Assembly: GCF_000336575.1 (NCBI RefSeq)
Contig: NZ_AOPO01000020.1
Location: 16,634 to 80,633, forward strand
Source: Vreelandella titanicae BH1
GTDB lineage: Bacteria; Pseudomonadota; Gammaproteobacteria; Pseudomonadales; Halomonadaceae
Direction of reading: 5' to 3'
DNA: 64,000 nt
The notes under the pieces were generated by a model that was not told where the DNA came from, ran no database searches, and saw only the letters and a program-made list of their open reading frames with translations. The translations under genes were made by a program, and so were the position numbers. This document shows, piece after piece, positions 55,201-63,206 of this stretch (position 1 is the stretch's first letter; each line of letters starts with the position of its first letter).

Positions 55201-58200
55201 ACCTGGTTGGCATCGTTGCCTGCGGTTGGGTTACCGCCGTTGAGGATAAACTCATCGCGCAGGGGATTGGGATGTCCGTAATAGCCTCCTTCCTTAACCG
55301 TAAACAGGTAGTCGTCCTGTTTTTCGACGTTACCTACGTATTCATTTTGCGGCGTTGAAGGGTCATCCGGTACATTGCCGCCGGCCGCCGAGCCGTTGGT
55401 CGGGACGTAGAGATTGCCATTGGAGTGCCACACCAGGTCATAGGCATTGCGTACGCCGGTGGCAAAAATCTTGACCACAGCGTCATCGGCGAAAGGATCA
55501 TAATAACTCTCGATCAAGTTACCATCGGAATCCTCTACTGTTGCGGTACCGTTGGCCGCGAAGACCAGAAAACGGTCATCACCCATGGCAATCGGGTCTG
55601 CCTTGAAATCAACGCCGTCATCGTCGGTGAAACGGCGGTTGAAGCCATCCTCAGGCAAGGGCTCGGTGGTCACATCAAAGCCACCTGCTGGCGCTTCACG
55701 GGTCGGATCTATTTCCATGACAGCGGCACTGAGCAGGCGCTCCGGACGGTTACCCCAAGCACTATCGGGTGCCCCCATTGCCGAGTTCGATCCCTGAAGT
55801 AGATACAGCAAGTGGCTTGGTACGTCTGGGTTGGTGTTGGCATCGAATTCGGGGTTGGCGCGGAATTCGAGGCTATTGGTAACGTGGTCGCCGTTGGAGC
55901 GCGGCAGTCCGGTGATATAGGCTTCAGCAGTGGCGTTGAAAGCGTCACCTTCTTCCAGGGTAATCTTGGAAATGCGTCCACTGAAATCGGGGACGCCATT
56001 ATCACGCCCTTCAAGTGGAATCGGATAGTTATCGCTTACCCACAGGACATTGGGATCGGTAGGGTCGAAGGTTAGGCCGATAATGCCCCGCGATCCTGCC
56101 GAATCCCCTGCAAAATAGTCGAGTGCCAACACTTGCTCATTGGAGAGCGCGCCGGTTTGCGGGTTAACGTCGTAACGCTTGATCTCGCCCAGCATATTCG
56201 AGATGTACATCTTGCTGCCATCAGGTGATAGCTCCAGCGAGGTGAACTGGTAAGCGTTGTCGGCAGCGCCGTTGAGCTCAATGACATCGTTGAATGCTAC
56301 TTCTCTTGGCACAATTTCAGAGGCTTCACCGGTGATGAAGGTGTTGGTGAATTTCTGGAACTCCCGAGTTGGAGCGTCAGGGTTGTCATTGGCGCCACGA
56401 TCCTGAAAGCCTTCGATGACCAGGGTGTAGCTGGTGAACTCTTTGAGCATGCTGTTGGGAGAAATCGTCAACGAATCGAAGCCGCCGGTAGTGTTGACGT
56501 TGAGAGCTACCTCTTCGCCGCTGACAGTTTCGAAGAGCCGTACGGAGCCGTCACCTAAGCTTTCCAGCAGGGCACCGCCACGGCCATCGACGACCGAGAT
56601 GCCCACGAAAATATCCGAATCGGGATCGACGCCGGTGGGGGGCGTGCCGTCTTCGGCGTCTAACTCGACCCGAATCTCGTTCTCGCCCACTCCGGCGATA
56701 GCACGCGGGTCGGTGAAGAAGGCGTAATCTTCCGGTGCCTCACGGTCATCCTCCGGTGTCAGGTCGGGAATCGACTGGATCTCGATATACTGGACCTCGG
56801 TATTATCACCAAGGCCAATCGAATCCAGGGTCAAGCGGCCATCGGTAACCTGTACCACGCGGGTGACCAACTCGGAGCGGAAGCCTTCGGTGTCGTTGCT
56901 GGGGCTATTGTCGGCTGGAAAATCATCGGGCCGGAACGGCGTAAAGGGGGTGCTGAATTGCTCACCTTCGGCGTTGATCAGATTGACGCTGTCGTAAGGC
57001 CCTGAGGTATCGCCGATAGAAATCGTGACCTCATAATAGCCGTCGTCCAGTTCCATTTCCCATCCGGCGCGTACATAGCCTTCCGCAGGCTGGTCGAAGT
57101 GAGCGTAGGTGCCCTGGCGAGGATCAAGCCCGGCAATCTCATCGGTACGGTCGTTGACGGCGACACTGGAGAGGGTATTGATCGCCATCGGTATAGTGCC
57201 ATTTTCGGTGCCATCGGCGATGGAGGCCTCGGTAACCCAGCCGTACTGGTAAACTTGGCCATCGATCTCGACGGATTGATCGCCAAACGCTAAGCCGGTA
57301 TCGGCGATATAGCCTTCCGGAGTGGCAAAGCCATCGGGCTCGAAATTAATCTTGACGGCAAAGCGCTCACCTGGCTCGACAACCGGTGGCTCTTGAGTAC
57401 CCTCTCGGCTGACGCTCAGGCTATCAATATTGGGGCCGGCATTACCGACGTTCTCCAGCCGGATGGTGTTGTTGCCCGCCATCAGTTCCAGCTCAATGGT
57501 GGCGTCTTGCCAATTCACCCAGCCGTCGTTGCCTGCGCCAGTGGTGGGGAAGGCCAGTTGGCCCTGGGGGGCGCCACCTACCAGGAGAGTCATCGGTCGG
57601 CTAGCCCCGGCGCCATCACCGTTGGCATAGCGCACATTCAGGGTATAAGTGCCCGCTTCTTCGACGGCTACCTCAAAGAAGGCCGCATCACCGGCTTCGT
57701 TGCCCATATCGAGGTAGCCGCTGCCGGTAAAACCATCCCATAGGCCGTCCGGGCCAGCGGCTGCATTGGTTTCGGGATTGCTAGCGTCGCGAACCACTGT
57801 ATCAGGGGTAGGCTCATCATCGTCGATGGTGAGCGCTTCACCCTGAATCTCAAACAGGAAGGGCCCGGTGGGTGTTTCACCGCCGTCGTCCTGCTGGTAG
57901 TTGAAGATAATCTGATCGATATTGGGGCCGTTATTGACACCGCCATCGGCCACTGCCGGTATGGCAAATGAGACGCTGTTGGGGCCAGCTTGAAGCTCCA
58001 TCTCCACTTCAAGCTCTAGCCAGCTATCCCATGGGTCGTTGACGCCATCATTGACTGCCGGCGGGAAAGCCGCTTGGGGAACAGGCGTTCCATTGATCAT
58101 TAGGTCAAGGGGGCGGGGCCCTGCGCTACCGTTGGCGTAACGAATTACCGCGGTGTAGGTGCCAGCTACCTCGGTTTCAACGTTGAAGATAACTTCGTCG

Positions 58201-61200
58201 CCGGGGTTTGTGCCAAAGTCCATATAGGCACCACCGACGGCTCCTTCACGGTAATTAGTGAAGGCATCGGGATTATTAGGATCTACCACTCGCGTGAAAT
58301 CGGCATTGGAGGGTAGGCCACTATCATTGACGGTGACCAGAGCAGCATCCTCTGCCTGGATAACGATGGGCGCGACAGTGTCTGGAACGGCATCATCCTC
58401 GCTTACGCTACCGCTTGCCGTCGCGGCGGCGCTGTCGATGGCGAAGCTGTCACCGGTGGCGCCGATAAGCGCGACCGTGACGTTTTCGCTACCGTTATCT
58501 TCGTCGTCGTTGGCGACATCAACCGCTAGGGTGGCGGCACCGTCGATAAAGGTGACCGTGCGGGTATCGGCAACGCCATCAATTTCCAGGGCAAGCTCCA
58601 CGTCACCGCTAAAAGCGTTTGAGGCGCTCAATGCAAAGCTCAGCGTAGTGACGCCCTCATCGCCACTCTCTACCACCGGATCGGCATCGGCGATGCCCAG
58701 CAGGATAGTCGGCTCCGGCTCGCCGCTGTCCGTGGGCACAAACTCGATATAGTCGATGCGTGCGTACTCCAGCGCCGTCGAGCTGGCGCTGAGCGATAGG
58801 GTAGCGTCATCGCCCACGGTCACGTCGGCAAAGGTGGCAGTGCGAAAGTTTTGCGGCTGAACACCGTTGCCGCTGTCAGCGTCGTCATCGAATGTCCAGC
58901 TGCCGCTGAAGCTCTCGCCGTCGGCGTTACCGATACTTAGTTGGGCAGTGCTTTCACCGTCGCTCTCGTCGACATAGCCGACGATGACGGTATAGGTACC
59001 GGCGGCCACCTTGCCCTCCAGGGCGTAGCTGGCGGTGCCTTCGCTGTTTCCGGGCAGGCGAATGGCCTGGCCGCCATCGGCGGCGGCGATGTTCTCGATG
59101 GTAAAGGTCGTGGCAGTGTCGAACGCTTCCGCCTGGAGGCGGATGGGATCGGCAGGCACTACCGCTTCGTCATCTTCACTGACGCTACCGCTGGCCGTCG
59201 CGGCGGCGCTGTCGATGGCGAAGCTGTCACCGGTGGCGCCGATAAGCGCGACCGTGACGGTTTCGCTACCGTTATCTTCGTCGTCGTTGGCGACATCAAC
59301 CGCTAGGGTGGCGACCCCGTCAGTGAAGGTGACCGTGCGGGTGTCGGCAACGCCATTAATTTCCAGGGTAAGCTCCACGTCACCGCTAAAAGCGTTTGAG
59401 GCGCTCAACGCAAAGCTCAGCGTGGTGACGCCCTCATCGCCACTCTCTACCACCGGGTCGGCATCGGCAATGCCCAGCAGGATAGTGGGCTCCGGATCTA
59501 CGCTGCCGGTGGGCACAAACTCGATATAGTCGATGCGTGCGTACTCCAGCGCCGTCGAGCTGGCGCTGAGTGACAGGGTAGCGTCATCACCTACGGTCAC
59601 GTCGGTAAAGGTGGCAGTGCGAAAGTTTTGCGGCTGAACACCGTTGCCGCTGTCGGCATCGTCGTCAAACGTCCAATCGCCGCTGAAGCTTTCGCCTTCG
59701 GCGTTGCTGATGCTCAGTTGAGCAGTGCTTTCGCCATCGCTCTCGTCGATATAGCCGACGATGATGGTATAGGTACCGGCAGCCACCTTGCCATCGAGTG
59801 CATAGCTGGCCGTGCCTTCGCTGCTGCCGGGTAAGCGAATAGCTTGGCCGCCATCGGCGGCGGCGATGTTCTCGATGGTGAAGATTGTGGCAGTATCGAA
59901 CGCCTCCGCCTGTAAACGGATGGGATCGGCGGGCTCGGGAGGAGGTGTAACGCTATCTTCAACATCACCAACGGCAATGACGAATGTTTCGCTAACACTC
60001 GCACCCGCCGGGTCAGTGGCGGTTATCTCGACGCTGACCGAGGTTGTCGTTTCAAAATCAAGGCTTGTGCCGCTTTTCAAGCGCAATACGCCGCTGACAT
60101 CTACCTCGAAGCGCTCGTCGCTGACAGTAAAACTATGGGTGTCGTCATCCTGGTCTTCCACAATGAGCTGACCAATAACGGCGCCTTCCTGGTTTTCCAG
60201 CACGCTGTTGTTATCTAGCAGCAGGGCGGTGGGTGCGGAAGGCTCTGCCGCCACCAACGCCATCTCAATTTTATCGATATTGGGGCCGTTGGCGCGGCCG
60301 CCCAGCCGCAGTAAGTTTTCGCCAGCGGCTAGCGTGAATTCGAGTGTTTCTGTCGTCCAACCTTCCCATTGCGTGGCAGCGGGCGTACTGGTAGTTACGC
60401 CGCTGGGCAGATCATCGAGATCATCGGGCATATAAAGGGCGGGCGTTGTTTCTGCAAATGCAAAGGTGCCAATACTCGTTAAGCCGCTGCCTTCGACCAG
60501 CGACAAATCAAGCGGCCTGCCGCTGGAACTGGCATAGGTCACGGTCATGGAATAGGTGCCTGCGACGGGGGCTTGATAAACAAATTCCCCATAAGCATCT
60601 ACATTGCCAAATGCCCAATCCAGGTAGCTAGCCTCTTCGGCACCTACTCGAAAGGTGTCGTTGAGGCTTACGATATTGGCGGTAGTCACCGGGCGATTGG
60701 TATCGATGCCATCTGGGGTTAGGTCGGGTTCTGGTGACAAAAAAAGCTCTTCGCCTTGGATCACCTGACTGCCTAGCGCGGGTTTGCGGATCTCGAGATA
60801 ATCCACATTGGGGCCGCTGAGGCCATTTGACGTAAAGCTGACGCTGTTTTGCCCCTCTTGAAGCTGCACAATAATGGTGCGTTCAGCGAAGGTAGTGAAG
60901 TCACTTGCATTATTATTGCCTTCGGGGCTGGTACTGCGTAGGTCAAACATGCGATCAACCAACTGATCATTCACTTCTAGACGCAGAGGGCGGTTACGTT
61001 CGCTGGCGACAGCATCGTTGTTTCGACTCAAGGCGTAGCTTACCGCCAGTTCATATTCACCCGCCTCCGGGACATCGATATTGAAGGTAAGAGTTTCACC
61101 ACTCGGGCCGACAAAATCGGCATAGGCATTGCCATCAGCATTAACGGCATTGGGTTCACCGACGGCGGACGTGGTCACGCCGCCTGTCATAACAGCATAG

Positions 61201-61619
61201 TTGCTGTCGCCATCTGTATTGTCGGTATCTTCTGCCTGAATACGGATGGGGATGAAAACAGGGGGCACGGGAAGGCTTTCGGTGACTTCAAAGGTGACCG
61301 CCTCACTGCCAGCTTCAATTAAGTTGCCTCCACTGTCGAGTGCGCTAATCAGTAGTTGAACGTCACCATTGGTAAGGTTAGGGAGGTTATCGAAGATAAA
61401 AGGTGGAGATGTTTTCGTGAGCGTTAGTGACTCACCCTCGCTATTAATGATGGTTAATTCGATTGATTCCGTAAGAGATAACGAATCAAGGGGGGTATTA
61501 ATGATAGGAATGATACGGATTGCACTATTTTCTATTTCATCTACTGCCACTGTCTGTGCGCTGTTTAAGCCACGCTGGACTTCACCACTCGCTGCATCGA
61601 CCCAAGAAATAGAGAACAT
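49293..61619 (-). CDS. Giant multi-lectin surface/secreted protein (4108 aa) with beta-propeller
   Basis: No family name covers this protein. Modules in order, by eye: short N-terminal Ig-like (1-130); two CBM6/35-like modules (140-463); cadherin-like (466-553); two near-identical CBM plus Calx-beta units (562-1075); two CBMs (1082-1407); malectin-like (1419-1617); bacterial Ig-like (1624-1770); a sorbosone-dehydrogenase-like propeller (1770-2258); three CBM-like modules (2272-2710); two ASH-like plus DYND modules (2710-3375); a calcium-type Asp repeat (DGNGRIDLYDDSDGDG); and four CBM6 modules (3420-4080). It is acidic and rich in Asp, Asn and Gly. There is no signal peptide, no membrane helix and no RTX nonapeptides. 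A surface, matrix or polysaccharide-binding role is likely. AGGGGTG lies 6 nt before the ATG. Confidence 0.85.
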   Translation of the reverse strand: MFSISWVDAASGEVQRGLNSAQTVAVDEIENSAIRIIPIINTPLDSLSLTESIELTIINSEGESLTLTKTSPPFIFDNLPNLTNGDVQLLISALDSGGNLIEAGSEAVTFEVTESLPVPPVFIPIRIQAEDTDNTDGDSNYAVMTGGVTTSAVGEPNAVNADGNAYADFVGPSGETLTFNIDVPEAGEYELAVSYALSRNNDAVASERNRPLRLEVNDQLVDRMFDLRSTSPEGNNNASDFTTFAERTIIVQLQEGQNSVSFTSNGLSGPNVDYLEIRKPALGSQVIQGEELFLSPEPDLTPDGIDTNRPVTTANIVSLNDTFRVGAEEASYLDWAFGNVDAYGEFVYQAPVAGTYSMTVTYASSSGRPLDLSLVEGSGLTSIGTFAFAETTPALYMPDDLDDLPSGVTTSTPAATQWEGWTTETLEFTLAAGENLLRLGGRANGPNIDKIEMALVAAEPSAPTALLLDNNSVLENQEGAVIGQLIVEDQDDDTHSFTVSDERFEVDVSGVLRLKSGTSLDFETTTSVSVEITATDPAGASVSETFVIAVGDVEDSVTPPPEPADPIRLQAEAFDTATIFTIENIAAADGGQAIRLPGSSEGTASYALDGKVAAGTYTIIVGYIDESDGESTAQLSISNAEGESFSGDWTFDDDADSGNGVQPQNFRTATFTDVTVGDDATLSLSASSTALEYARIDYIEFVPTGSVDPEPTILLGIADADPVVESGDEGVTTLSFALSASNAFSGDVELTLEINGVADTRTVTFTDGVATLAVDVANDDEDNGSETVTVALIGATGDSFAIDSAAATASGSVSEDDEAVVPADPIRLQAEAFDTATTFTIENIAAADGGQAIRLPGNSEGTASYALEGKVAAGTYTVIVGYVDESDGESTAQLSIGNADGESFSGSWTFDDDADSGNGVQPQNFRTATFADVTVGDDATLSLSASSTALEYARIDYIEFVPTDSGEPEPTILLGIADADPVVESGDEGVTTLSFALSASNAFSGDVELALEIDGVADTRTVTFIDGAATLAVDVANDDEDNGSENVTVALIGATGDSFAIDSAAATASGSVSEDDAVPDTVAPIVIQAEDAALVTVNDSGLPSNADFTRVVDPNNPDAFTNYREGAVGGAYMDFGTNPGDEVIFNVETEVAGTYTAVIRYANGSAGPRPLDLMINGTPVPQAAFPPAVNDGVNDPWDSWLELEVEMELQAGPNSVSFAIPAVADGGVNNGPNIDQIIFNYQQDDGGETPTGPFLFEIQGEALTIDDDEPTPDTVVRDASNPETNAAAGPDGLWDGFTGSGYLDMGNEAGDAAFFEVAVEEAGTYTLNVRYANGDGAGASRPMTLLVGGAPQGQLAFPTTGAGNDGWVNWQDATIELELMAGNNTIRLENVGNAGPNIDSLSVSREGTQEPPVVEPGERFAVKINFEPDGFATPEGYIADTGLAFGDQSVEIDGQVYQYGWVTEASIADGTENGTIPMAINTLSSVAVNDRTDEIAGLDPRQGTYAHFDQPAEGYVRAGWEMELDDGYYEVTISIGDTSGPYDSVNLINAEGEQFSTPFTPFRPDDFPADNSPSNDTEGFRSELVTRVVQVTDGRLTLDSIGLGDNTEVQYIEIQSIPDLTPEDDREAPEDYAFFTDPRAIAGVGENEIRVELDAEDGTPPTGVDPDSDIFVGISVVDGRGGALLESLGDGSVRLFETVSGEEVALNVNTTGGFDSLTISPNSMLKEFTSYTLVIEGFQDRGANDNPDAPTREFQKFTNTFITGEASEIVPREVAFNDVIELNGAADNAYQFTSLELSPDGSKMYISNMLGEIKRYDVNPQTGALSNEQVLALDYFAGDSAGSRGIIGLTFDPTDPNVLWVSDNYPIPLEGRDNGVPDFSGRISKITLEEGDAFNATAEAYITGLPRSNGDHVTNSLEFRANPEFDANTNPDVPSHLLYLLQGSNSAMGAPDSAWGNRPERLLSAAVMEIDPTREAPAGGFDVTTEPLPEDGFNRRFTDDDGVDFKADPIAMGDDRFLVFAANGTATVEDSDGNLIESYYDPFADDAVVKIFATGVRNAYDLVWHSNGNLYVPTNGSAAGGNVPDDPSTPQNEYVGNVEKQDDYLFTVKEGGYYGHPNPLRDEFILNGGNPTAGNDANQVGNYPAGQDPDPNYDIEGVYSLGENRSPNGVTEYTSGVFGGNLQGSVLFTEYSGGDDIRSITFDAAGNITGDEVLRDVNGNVITYIDPLDIIENPATGQLYLLTLNRNNGQSQIIRLDPAPGGVIVDPEEPDDELVSLLTIQAEDNTPNDGTSVSIAQGGGAEIQIRTVNNPEANQPTGVRPGAFGLDGNNDDTDGVLGGYADFGSTNSDFITFSFELSGADAGDSVLRVRYGNGDTVNRPLEVFVNNVSVGTFGFSPPAGVTGDDAWNEWLTLDIPASLVSGLNTVRFQAVNNTGPNIDQLEILQAPEDTSPGYTDYEAENAQLDGPVIITNSEDDRNASGEGFVDFNGTSDQSITWTVEVDEAGTYDVGFRYALAASKADRPMVVTVNGIDIGTLNFPGQSNEAEDNWFFQSTELTLGTGSNTITVTAPGANGPNVDLLRIADTPLDTFEPVYADIDGSGRIELESGDSARAVNDRTADFYFTVNEDGAYKLDLAANAGAPDGGALTLLLNGQPVDEMSFPGVGEAGEQSAYIELQAGLTYNLRVVSTADGVDEIDYLDISPAPGDPDAGIGIQSNDAAYYSDRLHFSYLENDSASNPNRDYKEDATVTISNTGTNELVFIDADLDGPFTLVDPDIFAGLTLAAGESIDVQVLFDRAAYTPPTNDAGDGVFEGTLRLVTNDADTPVAEVHLAGFWQARDEGGWEPNVNEVWEVFGFGNVIQGLTTVGGGENSVLNDFDLYRPVNDDEVMSRYWKIADGFESATITQLAAYHGNGGATLGIHNPGNKNQDIILSDHAGDNNQSLLPIKANGQFATATFTRDQIPDGWIGNDIFGIEVANLSTDPSLNPTGGGTVPPGAEDIERGYTVRVFQALDANGNVIPNTYLGVMDYTGINYDYNDNMFVIEGISPVSGGEISITNLDGVPSDDRLVMSRIENPANASQVFHDESTFTITNDGFADLEISSLAISDPSLFEIVGATENLLIPAGGTLDVTVRFIAEDFDDGTLYESTLIINSNDGDEGTKTIQLAGIAQGQSENGQEPLVQEIIDAFGFSTNVAEGQMNQGGLVEANGDEILSPYFQRADGQSPIKITQLAAYHTQGDVARLFIHDVDSRDRDEILAHDEQDGQTLLPRALNSGDLLTTTTLDRDAPFGFFADITGRQGYISWSDPDANLYEDTIDAIGSPGTNLNWDENDGHLIRVYVAKDAAGNVIPNTYIVIQDYAGVNYDYNDNIFLVENVQTYDPTGVEDADGNGRIDLYDDSDGDGIPNFLDDQAPVEQTAYNTGETPWTLGAGGLTLEAKLFDNGGQGVAYNDTTTAHQGAAFRSDEAVDISNGTEALGYIADGEWVEYTLNVETAGTYALSFLTSATSNGKSITAAFEQDGNFQSSASINLPNTGSFTSFQTVGPLEFDLDAGEQVLRLTFNGGQLDLQSFSFEAIDLGEEEQQPFNTNQTPWLVEDEGLVLDAVNYDSGGQDVAYNDSSENQEGSNFRGDGVDIVGDGSAIGWIENNEWVEYTLNVAQAGTYELSFLSALGSTGGAARSITASFAQGDSPYTTASPVSVNYSGSWTTFVPTDSVQVELEAGEQVLRLTFNGGSQDLASFSLAPITTTGSQIPFNDSGTPWEVGDSFTLDAALFDVGGEGISYSDSDPQQEGSNFREGGVDIVGNGTAIGWVDVGEWVEYTIDVAQSGTYSLSFLASTPSSDVTITAAVEKNGAFYLEASSPPLPNTGSWSNPVASDGMLLDLQAGEQTLRLTFNGSAGSDLMDFQSFTLERENVQQAFNEEGTPWLIDDDGLFLDAINYDQGGAGIAYNDSSETQLGNASIRGEGVDIVGDGEAIGWIANNEWVEYTVDVVEAGEHTFSFITATPWSGRSITVAAEKDGVFYAQASPLSVPNNGDWGNYVQGPEVTLNLQEGEQVVRLTFNGGSMDLQSLIIEQSENQPSALSLNSGEDALGVTGVQEPSTSELLF
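49370..51375 (-). repeat. Four tandem CBM6-type repeats at the C-terminus of the giant protein
   Basis: Four units of about 165 residues start near residues 3420, 3584, 3750 and 3917. Each has the frame TPW-(8-10)-DA-(4)-GG-(2)-YND, then IGWI--NEWVEYT and GEQVLRLTFNGG. Units differ by tens of percent in protein, so this is older than the 777-bp duplication. These are typical xylan/agar-binding CBM6 signatures, but the ligand is unknown. Confidence 0.88.
51495..53490 (-). repeat. Two ASH-like plus DYND modules in the giant protein
   Basis: Two units of about 330 residues (about 2710-3050 and 3051-3375). Each has a beta-sandwich like the ASPM-SPD-2-Hydin group (ISNTGTNELVFIDADL; ITNDGFADLEISSLAI), a middle part with ITQLAAYHGNGG or ITQLAAYHTQGD, and an end with NVIPNTYLGVMDYTGINYDY, where NYDYNDN recurs. 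The last part resembles DUF4114-like calcium-type motifs. I know of no characterised protein with this pairing. Confidence 0.7.
54850..56310 (-). other. Glucose/sorbosone dehydrogenase-like beta-propeller domain
   Basis: Within the giant protein, about residues 1770-2258 follow the GSDH six-blade pattern: FTSLELSPDGSKMYISN, RGIIGLTFDPTDPNVLWVSD, VTNSLEFRANPEFD, VKIFATGVRNAYDLVWHSNG, EGGYYGHPNP and LFTEYSGGDDIRSITFD. Soluble relatives use PQQ. Whether the PQQ/Ca ligands are kept cannot be judged by eye, so enzyme activity is open. Confidence 0.75.
58391..59934 (-). repeat. 777-bp tandem duplication inside the giant gene
   Basis: Two direct copies (58391-59157 and 59168-59934) are offset by exactly 777 bp, or 259 codons. 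Each encodes one CBM (ADPIRLQAEAFDTAT...) and one Calx-beta-like domain (ILLGIADADPVVESGDEG). They differ at scattered, mostly synonymous positions, which indicates a recent in-frame duplication or ongoing gene conversion. Confidence 0.93.
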
Positions 61620-62315
61620 AAGACACCCCTGTGATGTAATTAGCTAATTGCAGGCAACACCTGGCATATTAGGGTTGTTGATATTGAGAAGGTGCTGAGC
61701 ATCAGATCCCCATGAGCCGTGTAGTGGCCACCTTGGCTCCATGCTCGTTACAATTTTCTACCTTAGTTAACCTCTCATATCTCACAAGGGTTAAATTTCT
61801 AATGTCGTTGTATTGTCTGATTGGTTTATTAAATATTATTTTTAGAAAGTAGAGGGTTATAGCTCATGTAATATGAGTGTTTGGTAAGTTGTTTAGAAAT
61901 ATGGCTAAAAAAATGATTATCTTATGATGAGGCTTTAGTTTTTTGGAGTTGATGATTGATTACTATTTGAACTCTTTTTACTGCCTATATAGTCAAGGAT
62001 GTCATTAGAGAGTTATTAGTTTTTTAAGCAATAGACTGTGGTTGATTCCATCTCGTCACCAGTGTTTAAGGCGCTTTACTCTGATAATATCCATTATGCA
62101 GCTATTTAAGATTGGTTTTTCACGCGGTTTATTCTGACCGTAATAGCGGCCAAATTCGTCGGTCACGGCGGTGAGGAGGCTTCCTACGGGGGGCGAGAAC
62201 CAGTAAAGTGTACCGCTCCTGTCGCCGAGCGGCAGCCATGAGCCTTATCTTGTACGACAGTGCCTAGATCTTGGGTGGTTGGCACTAATGTTTGTAAATT
62301 GTGCAGAGGATGGTT
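61620..62315. other. AT-rich intergenic region upstream of the giant gene
   Basis: This 696-bp spacer separates the divergent giant gene and the SDR-like gene. About 61740-62110 is clearly AT-rich, unlike the rest of the window, and has no credible open frame. The part nearer 62130-62280 returns to normal GC and has a small stem (CCGCTC / GAGCGG, 62213-62232). Promoters for both genes must lie here, but none is clear. An AT-rich promoter region of this kind would suit H-NS-type silencing. Confidence 0.5.
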
Positions 62316-63206
62316 GTGAAACTTTTGATATTGGATGCCGGCCACTGCTTAAACTTGGCACTGGCTCGGGAAGCAAGCCGTCGCGCCGATACGGAGTTAG
62401 TCATTGAACAGGGTACAATCATTACCGCCTCTCGTCTTGAGGCGATAGCCCCCGACGCCGTGATTATTCCACCGTTGGCCCATCCACTGAATATGGCGCC
62501 AGCGGATGTGACGGCGCATGCCGATGCGGTAGATATTTGTCTGGATGCCTGCCAGGCGCAAGACGTAGCGTTGATATGGTGTGTCTCCGATCAGCTCTAT
62601 GAAGATGGTTTGGATGTCCCCATTGATGAGCATGTGGTGCCCGCGCCACGGGATGATAGCTTGCGCCGTCTGGTGCAGACCGGTGATCGCATCCGTGCGG
62701 AGTTTCGGCGTCATTTGATTGTGCGCTTAGGCCCGCTGTTTGCGCTGGAAGGAAGCCATGCGTGGCTAAATGACATCATTGGTGATTTGGTACTCGGGAA
62801 GGCAGTGCGCGCTGCGGAGGATGTGATTTTTTGCCCGACCTCCGCGGATGCCGTTGCCATGGCGCTGATTGGCATGCTACAGCAGCAGGTCAGCGGTGCT
62901 GAGGCTTGGGGGGCTTACCATCTTGCTGGCACCGAGCCGGTCAGCGCCTTTACCTTTACCTCCATGGTGCGTACTCAGCTGTTAACGCACCTTGAGGGGC
63001 GCGGTGAGCAGATTACCCTCGGCGAGGTTCAGCCGCTTAAACATCATCATGATGCAAAGCTACGGCGCGTTTTGAACTGCCGGCGTGTGCTGGATGTGTT
63101 TGGCGTTCATCAAAAACCGTGGCGGTTAGAGGCTGGGCGTATGTTGGATACGTGGTGTTTAACCCGTGAAAGTAACCGTGTCAGCAATACAGGAGCGTCG
63201 GCTTGA
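62316..63206 (+). CDS. RmlD-like SDR protein lacking catalytic motifs
   Basis: The 296-residue protein follows the fold of dTDP-4-dehydrorhamnose reductases (RmlD; sugar-nucleotide-binding SDRs), with recognisable counterparts of the VSDQLYEDG and TSMVRTQLL regions. The glycine-rich NAD(P) loop (GANGQLG in RmlD) reads DAGHCLN, and the Tyr-xxx-Lys catalytic pair is replaced near DDSLRRL. Reductase activity is therefore unlikely. I prefer the GTG at 62316 (GAGG 7 nt upstream) to the ATG at 62310, which touches the GAGG. It overlaps the acyltransferase gene by 4 bases. Confidence 0.72.
   Translation: MKLLILDAGHCLNLALAREASRRADTELVIEQGTIITASRLEAIAPDAVIIPPLAHPLNMAPADVTAHADAVDICLDACQAQDVALIWCVSDQLYEDGLDVPIDEHVVPAPRDDSLRRLVQTGDRIRAEFRRHLIVRLGPLFALEGSHAWLNDIIGDLVLGKAVRAAEDVIFCPTSADAVAMALIGMLQQQVSGAEAWGAYHLAGTEPVSAFTFTSMVRTQLLTHLEGRGEQITLGEVQPLKHHHDAKLRRVLNCRRVLDVFGVHQKPWRLEAGRMLDTWCLTRESNRVSNTGASA

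Noticed and set aside
58391..59934. Repeats considered as a CRISPR array or mobile element
   Set aside because: The repeats are long, in frame and coding; no short repeat-spacer pattern, no transposase and no terminal inverted repeats.
49293..61619. RTX-type calcium repeats and type I secretion as in large adhesins
   Set aside because: No GGxGxDxUx nonapeptide arrays are present; only one Asp-rich calcium-like repeat near residues 3388-3407.
62130..62300. Possible structured RNA or tRNA in the GC-normal end of the spacer
   Set aside because: Only one 6-bp stem (62213-62232) is visible; no cloverleaf, no terminator and no known RNA motif.
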